64,000 nucleotides of DNA from Bradyrhizobium hipponense (GCF_008123965.1 NZ_VSTH01000053.1:1-64000), one strand, 5' to 3'; numbered from the stretch's first letter, positions 43,586 through 52,302 are shown. Notes: generated from the sequence alone by a model not told the origin. Program-made: numbers and translations.

Positions 43586-44047
43586 TCAGGAGAGAAGCTC
43601 GATTCGGAGAGGGTACTTCCCCCTCGTGAGCAGTGGCTGAATCCCATCCTCGAGACGGCCGAGACGGATCAGCCCTTTCGAATAGCGATAGCTGCCGTGA
43701 AAGAAGGCGAGATTGCCCCAAGGGGCGTAGTAGCAGATGTCGCCCGGCGCCTCGCCCGCGAACAGGGCGCTGCCGTCCTCGGTCAGCTTGCGCGGTAGAT
43801 AGACAATCTTCTCGTTGGTGGAATAGTCCTCGATGGTCAGCTCGAGCGGCAGGCTCGAGACGAAGTCCCGCGCTGGCGGGCTGTCGAAAAGCATCGCCGT
43901 AAAGCTGTGGCGATTGAAGGCGCATCGGATCCGCATATTCGCTGCTCCACTCCCCGCGGCGTTCGCGGCCAGGCCAACGACCGGACCGGCGGCGATGGCC
44001 AAGAGGCTCCCAAGAACGGTTCGACGCGCGGGGCGATGTCGGGGCAT
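43586..44047 (-). CDS. Exported cyclophilin-like fold protein
   Basis: A 153-residue protein. A twin-arginine-like signal (ARRTVLGSLLAIAAGPVVGL) comes first. The domain after residue 35 has the pattern of the small cyclophilin-like fold family: MRIRCAFNRHSFTAMLFDSP, FVSSLPLELTIEDYSTNEKI, DICYYAPWGNLAFFHGSYR, LIRLGRLEDGIQPL. No proline isomerase activity should be assumed. It is divergent from a LysR gene across about 160 bases, so that regulator may control it. Confidence 0.85.
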   Translation of the reverse strand: MPRHRPARRTVLGSLLAIAAGPVVGLAANAAGSGAANMRIRCAFNRHSFTAMLFDSPPARDFVSSLPLELTIEDYSTNEKIVYLPRKLTEDGSALFAGEAPGDICYYAPWGNLAFFHGSYRYSKGLIRLGRLEDGIQPLLTRGKYPLRIELLS

Positions 44048-44205
44048 GGTGATTGCCGGTCGTTGCGGCCAGGACGGCGCGGGTCACGGCGAAGACCGCC
44101 CGCGCCATCGGAATTAGCCGATCGAGAGCGATCCGATTAGATGGAACAGTCCGCTTGCATTGATCGATCCTCGCTATAAATGGGAGGTTCCGGCGGCGGA
44201 AAACG

Positions 44206-45102
44206 ATGGCCAAGCACGACTTCAACGACCTCTTGTGTTTCCTCACGATCGCCAGGGAGCGGAGCTTCACCAAGGCGGCCGCCAAGCTCGGCGTCGCGCA
44301 ATCGACCCTGAGCCACACCATCAAGCGCCTTGAAGACCAGATGGGCATCCGGCTTCTGACGCGGACGACGCGCAGTGTCGGTCTCACCGAAGCCGGTGAA
44401 CGTTTGCAGCAATCGATGGCGCCGCGGATCGCGGAGATCGAAGCCGACATCGCTGACCTCATGGCTTTCCGCGACAAGCCGTCGGGACGGATCAGGATGA
44501 CGATTTCGGACCACGCCCTCCAGAGCGTGGTCTGGCCGAAGTTGCAGCCGGTTCTGAAGGACTATCCGGATATCAAGCTCGAACTCAGTCTCGACAATGG
44601 ATTTCGTAACATTGTCGAGGACGGATTCGACGCCGGCGTTCGCCTCGGCGAGAGCGTCGAGAAGGACATGATCGCGGTGCGGATTGGACCGGATTGGCGA
44701 TTGGTGGCGGTAGGCTCGCCCGGCTACTTCGCCGAACATCGTGCGCCGGAACACCCCAACGAGCTCATGCGGCACAATTGCATCAGTTTGCGACAGCAAA
44801 GGTCCGGCGGACTCTACGCGTGGGAATTCGCCAAGGGGGGCCAGGAGCTGCGCGTCCGGGTCGACGGACAACTGACATTCGGCAACTCCTACGCCCAGGT
44901 CGATGCCGCCCTGAGCGGGTACGGCATTGCCTATGTGCCGGAGAGCATCGTGCAGCGGCACATCGCATCAGGCGACCTCGTCGTGGTCCTCGACGACTGG
45001 TCGCCGAGCTTCGACGGCTATCACATCTACTATCCGAGTCAGCGCCAGAACTCGCCGGCCTTCAAGATCATCGTCGATGCGCTGCGCCATCGCGAAGATT
45101 GA
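44206..45102 (+). CDS. LysR-family transcriptional regulator
   Basis: A 298-residue regulator with the N-terminal helix-turn-helix FLTIARERSFTKAAAKLGVA, QSTLSHTIKRLEDQMGIRLL, TRTTRSVGLTEAGERL and a C-terminal effector domain with DGFDAGVRLGESVEKDMIAV and a C-terminal GYGIAYVPESIVQRHIASG. This is the subclass in which the effector domain reads VRLGE near the middle. It is divergent from the cyclophilin-like gene. Confidence 0.94.
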   Translation: MAKHDFNDLLCFLTIARERSFTKAAAKLGVAQSTLSHTIKRLEDQMGIRLLTRTTRSVGLTEAGERLQQSMAPRIAEIEADIADLMAFRDKPSGRIRMTISDHALQSVVWPKLQPVLKDYPDIKLELSLDNGFRNIVEDGFDAGVRLGESVEKDMIAVRIGPDWRLVAVGSPGYFAEHRAPEHPNELMRHNCISLRQQRSGGLYAWEFAKGGQELRVRVDGQLTFGNSYAQVDAALSGYGIAYVPESIVQRHIASGDLVVVLDDWSPSFDGYHIYYPSQRQNSPAFKIIVDALRHRED

Positions 45103-45110
45103 ATGGTCGA

Positions 45111-45854
45111 TCACAGCGCCGCCGGGACACCCAGGCGCCCGATGCCTGGCAGCTTCAGGGCCGGCCGTCGGATGTCGAATCCGAGCACCGCACCGAAGAA
45201 GTTGATTTCGAACCCTTCGACCCAGCCTATCGAGATTCCGACGTAGCCCGCGAGCGAGGCGTAGACGCCGCTGCCTGAGGCGGTCAGCCCCACCAGCCTG
45301 CCGGTGTAGGGGAAGTCTTTGCCGATCGCGGTCGGCGGAAGCACGGCCTGCAATTCCGGAACCGCGTCCAGGGCGGCCTGCACGAAGGTATTGGAATTCG
45401 GTCCTGGCCACGCGCTGTAGTCGCCGTAGGCCTTGAAGCGGTAGTTCTCGATGACGCGGCGAATTTTCAGGATCAGCGCCTCCGCTCGCGCGCCGTCCAC
45501 GGCGACGACGACTTCCGGCGTTGCCCCGAACCATCGACCGTCCGGCGCAAATCCGTTGTCCCGGATCGGCTCGCCCCACGCCGTGTAATCGTAACGGCTG
45601 TAGCCGGCGGCATCCTTCTCCTTGACCACGATCCAGGTGTGAACCGCGAATATGCTGCGCCAGCGCACGGTGCGCGCGGCGAAGACCCGGATCAGTGCGT
45701 CCGGATTGGCCGCGGCGGGACGGAGCAACCCCGTGCTCGATCGATCCGCCGTTCGCCAATCGCCGCGGCCGTCTCCGAACAGGAAATAGCGCGCGGCCGA
45801 CACGGCAATCGGCACGAACACCAGCAGCAGAAAAATGACCACGGATCTTTTCAA
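45111..45854 (-). CDS. DUF3750 membrane-anchored protein
   Basis: A 247-residue protein with an N-terminal hydrophobic anchor (VVIFLLLVFVPIAVSAARYF) and a DUF3750-type domain (AVHTWIVVKEKDAAGYSRYD, WPGPNSNTFVQAALDAVPEL, DFPYTGRLVGLTASGSGVYA). The NSNTF segment and preceding His recall cysteine-less relatives of papain-like folds, but function is unknown. The start is a TTG at 45854 or a GTG at 45842; no ATG gives a full-length product. It converges with the LysR gene, with eight bases between the stops. Confidence 0.82.
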   Translation of the reverse strand: MKRSVVIFLLLVFVPIAVSAARYFLFGDGRGDWRTADRSSTGLLRPAAANPDALIRVFAARTVRWRSIFAVHTWIVVKEKDAAGYSRYDYTAWGEPIRDNGFAPDGRWFGATPEVVVAVDGARAEALILKIRRVIENYRFKAYGDYSAWPGPNSNTFVQAALDAVPELQAVLPPTAIGKDFPYTGRLVGLTASGSGVYASLAGYVGISIGWVEGFEINFFGAVLGFDIRRPALKLPGIGRLGVPAAL

Positions 45855-46102
45855 GGAGGGCCGGTCAGCAGGGGTGGAGACGAGAGATATAGTCAGCCCG
45901 TCGGCTGTTGTCAGCGGTCGGCTTTGGAACGAGCGCTATGCGCTCCGCCATCGCGGCAAGTGGGGACGCACGACCATCGGTGCGACCGTCAGTTGGATGC
46001 CGTGCCACGGGCGAAGCAGATCTGCACTTCCGGGAGAACTTGGAAACCTTCCCGGGCATGTTGAGTTGCAAGCGATGAGATTCGAGACGCTGGAGCGGGA
46101 GA

Positions 46103-46312
46103 ATGGTGGACGAGGTTACCGTGAGAAGGGCCGCAGACACGGCGTGGTCGGCCTTCCGGGCGACGCATCCGGATGTTGATGCGTCCGACAACCGTCGCTG
46201 CCTGCTCGAGCGTCACCTGCAAAGGAGAGGGGAAGAGCGAGAAAGCGATTCCGAAGAACTCGCAAGCTTGGGACTCGCCTACCTGCACCGGCTTCCCGCG
46301 GACGAATGTTGA
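46103..46312 (+). CDS. Small hypothetical soluble protein
   Basis: A 69-residue acidic protein (MVDEVTVRRAADTAWSAFRA, NRRCLLERHLQRRGE, SEELASLGLAYLHRLPADEC). A GGAG seven bases upstream of the ATG and the regular helical pattern support a real gene. Family not recognised; such short proteins recur in rhizobia in my memory, but I could not check. Confidence 0.6.
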   Translation: MVDEVTVRRAADTAWSAFRATHPDVDASDNRRCLLERHLQRRGEERESDSEELASLGLAYLHRLPADEC

Positions 46313-46317
46313 CTTAC

Positions 46318-46440
46318 ATGAAGATGCTCGTCGCGCGGGTGGCTCGCGAAAGCACGAGACCGGGTTGGACCCTGCTGGCGATCTCGTTCCTCATCTCGGC
46401 GACCGTCGTACTGGCCTTGCGATGCGCGTTGGGTGCCTAG
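46318..46440 (+). CDS. Very small single-pass membrane protein
   Basis: A 40-residue frame starting six bases after the preceding stop: a basic N-terminus (MKMLVARVARESTRPG), then one hydrophobic helix (WTLLAISFLISATVVLALR) and a short end CALGA. The positive-inside layout suits an inner-membrane protein with its N-terminus in the cytoplasm. There is no clear Shine-Dalgarno sequence, so translation could be coupled to the upstream gene. Confidence 0.45.
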   Translation: MKMLVARVARESTRPGWTLLAISFLISATVVLALRCALGA

Positions 46441-46446
46441 GGACCG

Positions 46447-46674
46447 ATGCGCATCGCCCAACTCGCCCCTCGGCCGATGGCGTGCGGGACGCCGGTGATC
46501 GCCTATCGCTCGAGCTCCATGCCGAAGATCGTCGAGGCGCAGGCCATCAAGGCGGTGAACGAACTAGGGCGGCTGGACAGACGAAGAATGCGCGCCCGGT
46601 TCGAAGAACGTTTTTCGGCGAAGCGAATGGCCAAAGAGTACGAAAGCCAATACCGGACGTTATCGCTCCCGTAG
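46447..46674 (+). pseudogene. Internally deleted glycosyltransferase (GT4 family) remnant
   Basis: A 75-codon frame begins MRIAQLAP, the usual N-terminus of family 4 glycosyltransferases, and jumps at once to RPMACGTPVIAYRSSSMPKIVE, the nucleotide-sugar binding motif (E-A-M-A-C-G-T-P-V-I-A) from the C-terminal domain. It then ends RRMRARFEERFSAKRMAKEYE, the typical last helix. Full-length relatives have about 340 residues, so roughly 260 are missing, with a further loss after IVE. The frame is open but cannot make an active enzyme. Confidence 0.75.
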
Positions 46675-46990
46675 AGGGGCCGCGAAACGAGAGTGCGCGC
46701 TGCAACTGCCAGGAACGCAAAAAGGACGTGAGATTGCTCGCAGAGATTTCCTTTCATCGCGCTCGATGTGGAAGTCCGGCGGACTCTCGTCGTTGGCGTT
46801 GTTATCCTTCGAAGTGTTCCGCTTGTTCCCGGCCCCAAAGGCATGCGCTCGGCATCGCAGATTGCGAAATTCCTGTTTTTTATATTTGAAAGAGATGACC
46901 TTGATGGCGGCCAGTTACCATTATTTCCCGAATCTGGAACCGCAGCCCCGCTCGGAAGGTTGTCGCAACACAGCGTTCAAGGAGCTTCAT
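46675..46990. other. Gene-free stretch upstream of the DUF1236 gene
   Basis: No credible gene. The final part (46865-46990) is AT-richer (TTTTTTATATTTGAAAG near 46876) and is the likely promoter and leader region of the secreted DUF1236 protein. No clear promoter consensus was found. Confidence 0.4.
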
Positions 46991-48052
46991 ATGAACAAGC
47001 GTTTACTTTTGGCCACTTGCGCAGCCCTGGCGATAGCCAATTCCGCATTCGCGCAATCCAATCCGGGCACTTCGGGCCAGAATCCTTCGGCCTCGCAGCG
47101 TCAGCAGGATTCCACCTCCACGGCTATGCCCACCAATCCGGCGCAGACTGCACCTTCGTCTTCCTCCTCGAACAATTCGGCTCAGACCCAGGCACCGGCC
47201 TCGAACAAACAGGACGCGGCCCGGCAGTCGCCGAACCTCGGAACGAGCACCTCGCAGGCACCGGCCTCCGGCAATTCGCCGAGCCAGGCCCAAACCAATT
47301 CTCCGGCGAACACTCAGACACAGTCCGCAAATCCGCCGCCCGCCGCCAACAACCAGGCGCAGCAGTCTCAGACCGGGAGCGGCGCGACGAACACGGCCCA
47401 GCAGCCAAACACGCAGCAGAACACGGCTCAGCAACCGAACACGCAGCAGAGCACGGCCGACCGTTCCTCCAGCACCGGCGTGAACGCATCCGTCAATCTC
47501 AACGACCAGCAACGCACCCGCATCAGCCAGTCGGTGTCGCGCCTCAACGTCCAGCCGCTCAACAGCGTGAACTTTTCGCTGTCGGTTGGTACGGTCGTGC
47601 CGCGAGACGTTCGCCTGCAGCCGTTGCCCAGCGAGGTCGCCGAGGTGGTGCCGCAATATCGCGGCTATAACTTCGTCCTGGTGAAGGACGAGATCGTGAT
47701 CGTTGAGCCGTCGAGCTACAAGATCGTCGCGGTCCTGCCGTACTCGGGCCGGTCCACGGCGGCCGCTCCGGCCCGCACGGAACAGCGCAAGGCCACGTTC
47801 AGCGATCGCGATCGTGAAGTGATCCGCAAGCACGTCAAAGCGCGCCCCGTCGAACGGCGCACCACGGGCAGCACGGTAAGAACCGAGATCCGCACCGGCG
47901 AGCGCGTGCCGGAGGGCGTCGAGTTCGAAGCTTTCCCCGAGGAGGTCTATCGCGAGTCCCCTAGCCTGCGGGAGTACCGTTACATCCATCGCGACAGCCG
48001 GACCTACATAGTGGAGCCGCAGGAGCGGCGCATCATCGAAGAGATCGACTGA
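46991..48052 (+). CDS. Secreted DUF1236 protein with Gln/Asn/Ser-rich N-terminal region
   Basis: A 353-residue protein. AAGGAG and ATG 46991 give a clear signal peptide (cleaved at AFA/Q, residue 22). Residues about 23-160 are low complexity, rich in Ser, Asn, Gln and Thr, with a 30-bp tandem repeat (47390-47449) encoding NTAQQPNTQQ twice. Two DUF1236 units follow: TVVPRDVRLQPLPSEVAEVV with YNFVLVKDEIVIVEPSSYKI, and RVPEGVEFEAFPEEVYRESP with YRYIHRDSRTYIVEPQERRI. The family is abundant in Bradyrhizobium and its role is unknown. Confidence 0.88.
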   Translation: MNKRLLLATCAALAIANSAFAQSNPGTSGQNPSASQRQQDSTSTAMPTNPAQTAPSSSSSNNSAQTQAPASNKQDAARQSPNLGTSTSQAPASGNSPSQAQTNSPANTQTQSANPPPAANNQAQQSQTGSGATNTAQQPNTQQNTAQQPNTQQSTADRSSSTGVNASVNLNDQQRTRISQSVSRLNVQPLNSVNFSLSVGTVVPRDVRLQPLPSEVAEVVPQYRGYNFVLVKDEIVIVEPSSYKIVAVLPYSGRSTAAAPARTEQRKATFSDRDREVIRKHVKARPVERRTTGSTVRTEIRTGERVPEGVEFEAFPEEVYRESPSLREYRYIHRDSRTYIVEPQERRIIEEID

Positions 48053-48077
48053 TCTGGTCGCAGCAAGGAGAACGAAC

Positions 48078-48398
48078 ATGAGGATGATCGCTTTCGGTAC
48101 TTTTACGGCCGCCGCTGTGCTGGCCTCGGCCGCTTCGGCGGCTCCGCTCAATCCCACCGCAATCGGATCGGCAGAGATCGCCAACGTCGATCAGGTGCGC
48201 CTGGTATGCAACGAGTACGGCCGCTGCTTCCGGACCCGCGGTCCGCGCTATGTTCAACGCTATTACGACGGCGATGACGGCTACGTGGTGCGCCGGAGCT
48301 ACGGATATTATGGCGGTCCCGGCTACTACGATCGCGGATACGGATATTACGGCGGCGGGCCCAGCATCGGCTTCAGCTTCGGCACCGGCCGCTGGTAG
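48078..48398 (+). CDS. Small secreted Tyr/Gly-rich protein
   Basis: A 106-residue exported protein with signal peptide (cleaved after ASA, residue 21) and a Tyr/Gly-rich C-terminal half (YGYYGGPGYYDRGYGYYGGG). Two Cys occur in VCNEYGRCFRTRG. AAGGAG stands nine bases before the ATG. It follows the DUF1236 gene by 25 bases, probably on one transcript that ends at the hairpin 48411-48434. The exact role is unknown. Confidence 0.8.
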   Translation: MRMIAFGTFTAAAVLASAASAAPLNPTAIGSAEIANVDQVRLVCNEYGRCFRTRGPRYVQRYYDGDDGYVVRRSYGYYGGPGYYDRGYGYYGGGPSIGFSFGTGRW

Positions 48399-48410
48399 AC
48401 TGGATCATCC

Positions 48411-48434
48411 AAGGCCGCCCTCCGGGGCGGCCTT
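48411..48434 (+). terminator. Terminator hairpin
   Basis: AAGGCCGCCC-TCCG-GGGCGGCCTT is a perfect 10-bp stem 12 bases after the stop of the Tyr/Gly-rich gene. The T run is short (TT), so strength is uncertain. Confidence 0.7.
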
Positions 48435-48534
48435 GCCGCCTGGGTGGTCTCACATGCGATATGCTCGGAGAACGGAAGGCGCCGGACTTATGAGCACATG
48501 CCCACTCCGATCGGCACGATAGCCTTCCGATCTC

Positions 48535-49032
48535 TCACCGTCGGGCGCGGTAAATCACGACGTCTTCTCCGTGACGGTGCGTGCTGCGCTCGAGGACATA
48601 ATTCGATTTCTCCAGCACGCGGCGGGACGCGGCGTTTCCGACAAAGACCAGGCCGATCAGTGACGGCAGCTTGAGTTGTGACAATCCGACGTGCGTCAGC
48701 GCGGTCGCGATTTCGCTCGCAAGTCCCTGGCCCCAGAGACTGCGCTTGAACGCGTAGGCAATCTCGATTTCGTCCACGTCATCCACGAGGATGTGCCGGA
48801 TGCCCGCCCGCCCAGCGAACGTTCCGTCGCTCGTTCTCAGTGCCCAGAGTCCGAAACCGTGCTGGTCCCAATGGGCCATGTTGACGGCGAGATAAGCCTT
48901 GGTCCTCTCGGCCGAGCGTACGCCGCCGATATAGCGCGACACCTCGGGATCGAGGTGAAGCGCGACGAGATCCGCGAGGTGATCCTCGCGCAGTCTCTCG
49001 GCAGTGAGGCTGGTGGTGGTGAACTGATCCAT
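48535..49032 (-). CDS. GNAT-family N-acetyltransferase (RimJ/RimL type)
   Basis: A 165-residue acetyltransferase. Acetyl-CoA is bound by the segment AYAFKRSLWGQGLASEIATA, and the pattern TERL-like start (LTAERLREDHLADL), AGRAGIRHILVDDVDEIEIA, and GLVFVGNAASRRVLEKSNYV is that of RimJ/RimL-like enzymes that acetylate protein N-termini or small amines. I start at the Met at 49032; the frame continues to 49179 without support. Acceptor unknown. Confidence 0.88.
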   Translation of the reverse strand: MDQFTTTSLTAERLREDHLADLVALHLDPEVSRYIGGVRSAERTKAYLAVNMAHWDQHGFGLWALRTSDGTFAGRAGIRHILVDDVDEIEIAYAFKRSLWGQGLASEIATALTHVGLSQLKLPSLIGLVFVGNAASRRVLEKSNYVLERSTHRHGEDVVIYRARR

Positions 49033-49302
49033 GGAGACGGATGGCCGGTCACTATGCCGGCAAGGGCCGATGATGCCATCGTGCTCCTGTTTTGCCCGAC
49101 GGGTCAACGGGCACGCCGTTCGTTGTCCGTAGCACGAATGGAGCGGAGCGCAGTTCGGGGCCGGCGATGCGTCGTGCAAGAATTCCGGATTTCGCTTCGC
49201 TCCATCTGGCTACCTGCTGCGCACACGCGTAAGCCATTGATTTTGCTATCCCCGTCTACTGTGCATGGGGTTGTTTTCGCGCTTTTAGTTTCGAGAGGGG
49301 CG

Positions 49303-51174
49303 CTATCCTGCGCCGAGCGCGACGGCGACGTTGTACGTCACCAGGCTGGCCGCATAGGCGAGCACCAGCATGTAGGTGAAGGTCACCGCCATCCAGGTCC
49401 AGCTTCCGGTTTCGCGCCGGATCACAGCCAGCGTGGATGCGCATTGCGGGGCGAAGATGTACCAGGCCAGCATCGACAGCGCGGTGGCAAGCGACCATTT
49501 CGTCGCCAGCACCTGGCCGATCTGCTCGGCGGCTTCCTTGCCGCCTTCGATCGCATAGACGGTGCCGAGCGCGGCGACCGCGACCTCGCGCGCCGCCATG
49601 CCCGGGATCAGGGCCACCGCAATCTGCCAGTTGAAGCCGACCGGGGCGAGCAGCGGCGCGATCGCCTTGCCGATGATTGCGGCCAGGCTGAATTCGATGG
49701 CGGGCTCGGTTGCGCCTGCCGGCGGCTGCGGGAATGAAGCCAGGAACCAGATCAGCACCATCATCGAGAAGATCGTTGTGCCGGCGCGGTGCAAGAACAT
49801 TTTTGCGCGGGTGTAGACGCCGATTGCGATCGATTTCGGCCGCGGCATCTTGTAGTCGGGCAGCTCCAGCATGAACGGCGCCGGCGCGTAGTCGCGCAGC
49901 ATGAAGAACTTGATCAGGAAAGAGACCAGCAGCGCGCTGACGATGCCGGCGGCGTAGAGGCCGAACATCACGAGGCCCTGGAGGTTGATGAAGCCCCAGA
50001 CGTCCCTGGCCGGAATGAAGGCGGAGATGATCAGCGTGTAGACGGGAATGCGCGCCGAGCAGGTCATCAGCGGCGCGATCAGGATCGTGGTCAGCCGGTC
50101 GCGCTTGTTGTCGATCACGCGCGTCGCCATGATGCCGGGAATGGCGCAGGCAAAGCTCGACAGCAGCGGGATGAAGGCGCGGCCATGCAGCCCGGCGCCG
50201 CCCATGATGCGGTCCATCAGGAACGCGGCCCGCGCCATGTAGCCGAAATCTTCCAGGAGCAGGATGAACAGGAAGATGATAATGATCTGCGGCAGGAACA
50301 CGATGACGCTGCCGACGCCGGAGATCACGCCGTTCTGAAGGAAGCTCTGCAGCAGGCCGGCGGGCAGGCTGGCGTGCACGAATTCGCCGAGCGCATCGAA
50401 GCCGGAGTTGAGCAGCTGCATCAGCGGCTGCGCCCAGGCGAACACCGCCTGGAACATCACGAACAGGATCAGCGCGAGCACCAATAGCCCGGCGACGGGG
50501 TGCAGCACGACCGCGTCGATCCGCGCGGTCCAGGTGTCGGGCCGGCTCGGCAGGCTGACGCAGTCGGCGATGATGCGGTCGGCCTCGCGCTGGGTGGCGC
50601 GCAGTTCGCCGACGCCGAGCGCGCGCCAGCTATTCTCCTGCGGCTCGGCTGCGAGCCCGGCCGAGATATCGTCGGTCAGCGTCAGGAGGTCGGCGGTGCC
50701 GCCCTTGCGCACCGCGATCGAGGTGACCACGGGCACGCCGAGCTCCTTGGCGAGCCGCTCCGCGTCGACATTGATGCCGCGGCGGGCCGCGATGTCGAAC
50801 ATGTTGAGCACCAGCACCATCGGCCGGCCGGTGCGCTTGAGCTCGAGCAGGAGGCGGATGGTCAGCCGCAGATTGGTCGAATCGGCCACGCACAGCACGA
50901 GATCGGGCACTGACTCGCCGGAGGCCTTGCCGAGCACGAAGTCGCGCGTGATCTCCTCGTCCGGGCTGCGGCCGCGCAGCGAATAGGTGCCGGGCAGGTC
51001 GACCACCGAGACCTGACGACCCAGGGGCGTGACGAAGAAGCCCTCCTTGCGCTCGACGGTGACGCCCGGATAGTTCGCGACCTTCTGCCGACTGCCGGTC
51101 AGCGCATTGAACAGCGATGTCTTGCCGCTGTTTGGCGTGCCGACCAGGGCGAGATGCAGCAGGGGTGCTTCCAT
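49303..51174 (-). CDS. feoB: Ferrous iron transporter FeoB
   Basis: A 623-residue Fe(II) permease. The cytoplasmic G domain has G1 GTPNSGKTS (12-20), G2/G3 region YPGVTVERKEG and VDLPGTYSLRGRSPDE, and G4 LNMFD. The membrane part holds the paired Gate motifs (AFLMDRIMGGAGLHGRAFIP, LLSSFACAIPGIMATR, LMTCSARIPVYTLII) with conserved Cys. It imports ferrous iron, driven or gated by GTP. feoA precedes it by 21 bases, and an Irr-type box stands upstream of feoA. Confidence 0.97.
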   Translation of the reverse strand: MEAPLLHLALVGTPNSGKTSLFNALTGSRQKVANYPGVTVERKEGFFVTPLGRQVSVVDLPGTYSLRGRSPDEEITRDFVLGKASGESVPDLVLCVADSTNLRLTIRLLLELKRTGRPMVLVLNMFDIAARRGINVDAERLAKELGVPVVTSIAVRKGGTADLLTLTDDISAGLAAEPQENSWRALGVGELRATQREADRIIADCVSLPSRPDTWTARIDAVVLHPVAGLLVLALILFVMFQAVFAWAQPLMQLLNSGFDALGEFVHASLPAGLLQSFLQNGVISGVGSVIVFLPQIIIIFLFILLLEDFGYMARAAFLMDRIMGGAGLHGRAFIPLLSSFACAIPGIMATRVIDNKRDRLTTILIAPLMTCSARIPVYTLIISAFIPARDVWGFINLQGLVMFGLYAAGIVSALLVSFLIKFFMLRDYAPAPFMLELPDYKMPRPKSIAIGVYTRAKMFLHRAGTTIFSMMVLIWFLASFPQPPAGATEPAIEFSLAAIIGKAIAPLLAPVGFNWQIAVALIPGMAAREVAVAALGTVYAIEGGKEAAEQIGQVLATKWSLATALSMLAWYIFAPQCASTLAVIRRETGSWTWMAVTFTYMLVLAYAASLVTYNVAVALGAG

Positions 51175-51195
51175 GGAATCAGATATCCGGTCGCC

Positions 51196-51471
51196 TCAGG
51201 CGACGATGATGGCCATGGCTTCGCGACGGCGCACCGCGATGGTGATGTTGTCGACCCGCACGGCGATCGGGTCGCGCCCGACCAGCCCCTCGTGCAGGAC
51301 CTCGACCCGGGCACCCTCGACGAAGCCGAGCTCGATCAGGCGGCTCTCGAGCTCGATGTCCGAGAGCGCTGAGCCCGCGTCCTTGGCGGACAGGTGTTGA
51401 ATGATGCCGCTATAGCCGCGCTGGGCCAGACCCAGCGGCATCTGCGGGCGCGTTTCATTGGTATCGGTCAT
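51196..51471 (-). CDS. feoA: FeoA-family protein
   Basis: A 91-residue SH3-like cytosolic partner of FeoB. The recognisable core is ELESRLIELGFVEGARVEVL, IAVRVDNITIAVRRREAMAI. Start chosen at the ATG 51471 (MTDTNETRP); the frame extends five codons further. It stands 21 bases before feoB in one operon. FeoA is needed for FeoB activity in several bacteria. Confidence 0.92.
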   Translation of the reverse strand: MTDTNETRPQMPLGLAQRGYSGIIQHLSAKDAGSALSDIELESRLIELGFVEGARVEVLHEGLVGRDPIAVRVDNITIAVRRREAMAIIVA

Positions 51472-51530
51472 GCCCTGTATTTTCAACGCAGGGCATTGAG
51501 GTCAAGCGCGCTCGCTCGCCGAAGCTGCAC

Positions 51531-51547
51531 CTTAGAGTGATTTTAAA
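51531..51547. promoter_or_regulatory. Irr-type iron-control element (ICE-like) upstream of feoAB
   Basis: CTTAGAG-TGA-TTTTAAA matches the Irr box consensus TTTAGAA-N3-TTCTAAA at 11 of 14 positions. It lies 60-76 bases before the feoA start. Irr is the iron regulator of Rhizobiales and is known to control iron genes in Bradyrhizobium; the match is my reading without a scoring matrix. Confidence 0.5.
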
Positions 51548-51589
51548 GTGCGGGCGGCTGCTGCCGAGCCCCGGAAAGTGCCTCCGCGG

Positions 51590-51841
51590 CTACTGGGCGG
51601 GGACCTTTTCCGGCTGGACGGCCATGGCGCGGCTCTTGAAGTAGTCCAGGACGAACAGACGGATTGCCGACGACAGATTGCCTTGCTGGCGACTGCTGTC
51701 GATCTCGCCGACGAGCTCGGACAGCGTCATGTTGCGCAGACCCGAGATCTCCTTCATGCCGTTCCAGAACGCCTCTTCCAGGCTGACGCTGGTCTTGTGG
51801 CCAGCGACCACGATCGATCGCTTCACGACGGGCGACTTCAT
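51590..51841 (-). CDS. Ribbon-helix-helix domain protein
   Basis: An 83-residue protein of the RHH_4 type: MKSPVVKRSIVVAGHKTSVS, LEEAFWNGMKEISGLRNMTL, SELVGEIDSSRQQGNLSSAI, RLFVLDYFKSR. The N-terminal strand (KRSIVVAGHKTSVSLE) and helices are typical of DNA-binding RHH dimers. The start at 51841 overlaps the stop of the DUF4169 gene (ATGA), so both are coupled. The larger frame to 52102 is an artefact. Confidence 0.88.
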   Translation of the reverse strand: MKSPVVKRSIVVAGHKTSVSLEEAFWNGMKEISGLRNMTLSELVGEIDSSRQQGNLSSAIRLFVLDYFKSRAMAVQPEKVPAQ

Positions 51842-52026
51842 GGCTGCTCCTCGCGATCGATCCGGTGCTGGTCCAGATGCTCCTTCGCCTGGTCCGCGCG
51901 GGTCTGCTCCGCCGACCGCTCCGCCTTCCTGCGGCCGAACTTCGCCCGGTTGACGTCCGCCTGCTTCGCCGAGACTTCCCGCTCGGCGCGCTTCCTGAAA
52001 CGATTCAGGTTGATGACGTTCCCCAT
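51838..52026 (-). CDS. DUF4169 small basic protein
   Basis: A 62-residue charged helical protein, MGNVINLNRFRKRAEREVSA, KQADVNRAKFGRRKAERSAE, ending HRIDREEQP. Size and N-terminal INLNRFRK pattern match DUF4169, which is usually found with an RHH protein and near fumC in alphaproteobacteria, as here. Function unknown. Confidence 0.85.
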   Translation of the reverse strand: MGNVINLNRFRKRAEREVSAKQADVNRAKFGRRKAERSAEQTRADQAKEHLDQHRIDREEQP

Positions 52027-52302
52027 GCCGCGTCTCCATCATCCGATCCTCCGCAGGCAGGATGAAACATTCAGAAACAGGGTGCAGCGCTGCGCCCCAC
52101 AAGATTTGATCGCCATTCGCTCGTCCTCGTCAATCGGCCCTGGTGGCCATCAAACGATGAATTTGGCCCCGGGAAGGGGAGAGAGCGGCGTAGCACGCAT
52201 CCTCCCCGAGACCTTGACGGTAATCAAATCCTGTCCTTTAAGCCTCTATAAATATGCCGTTTTGGCTCCGTATCATTACGGATGACTATCGGAATCCGGA
52301 AA

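Noticed and set aside
45855-46102. Possible gene before the small 69-residue protein (frame 45835-46179)
   Set aside because: It overlaps the real start at 46103 in another frame, has no domain and no good start site.
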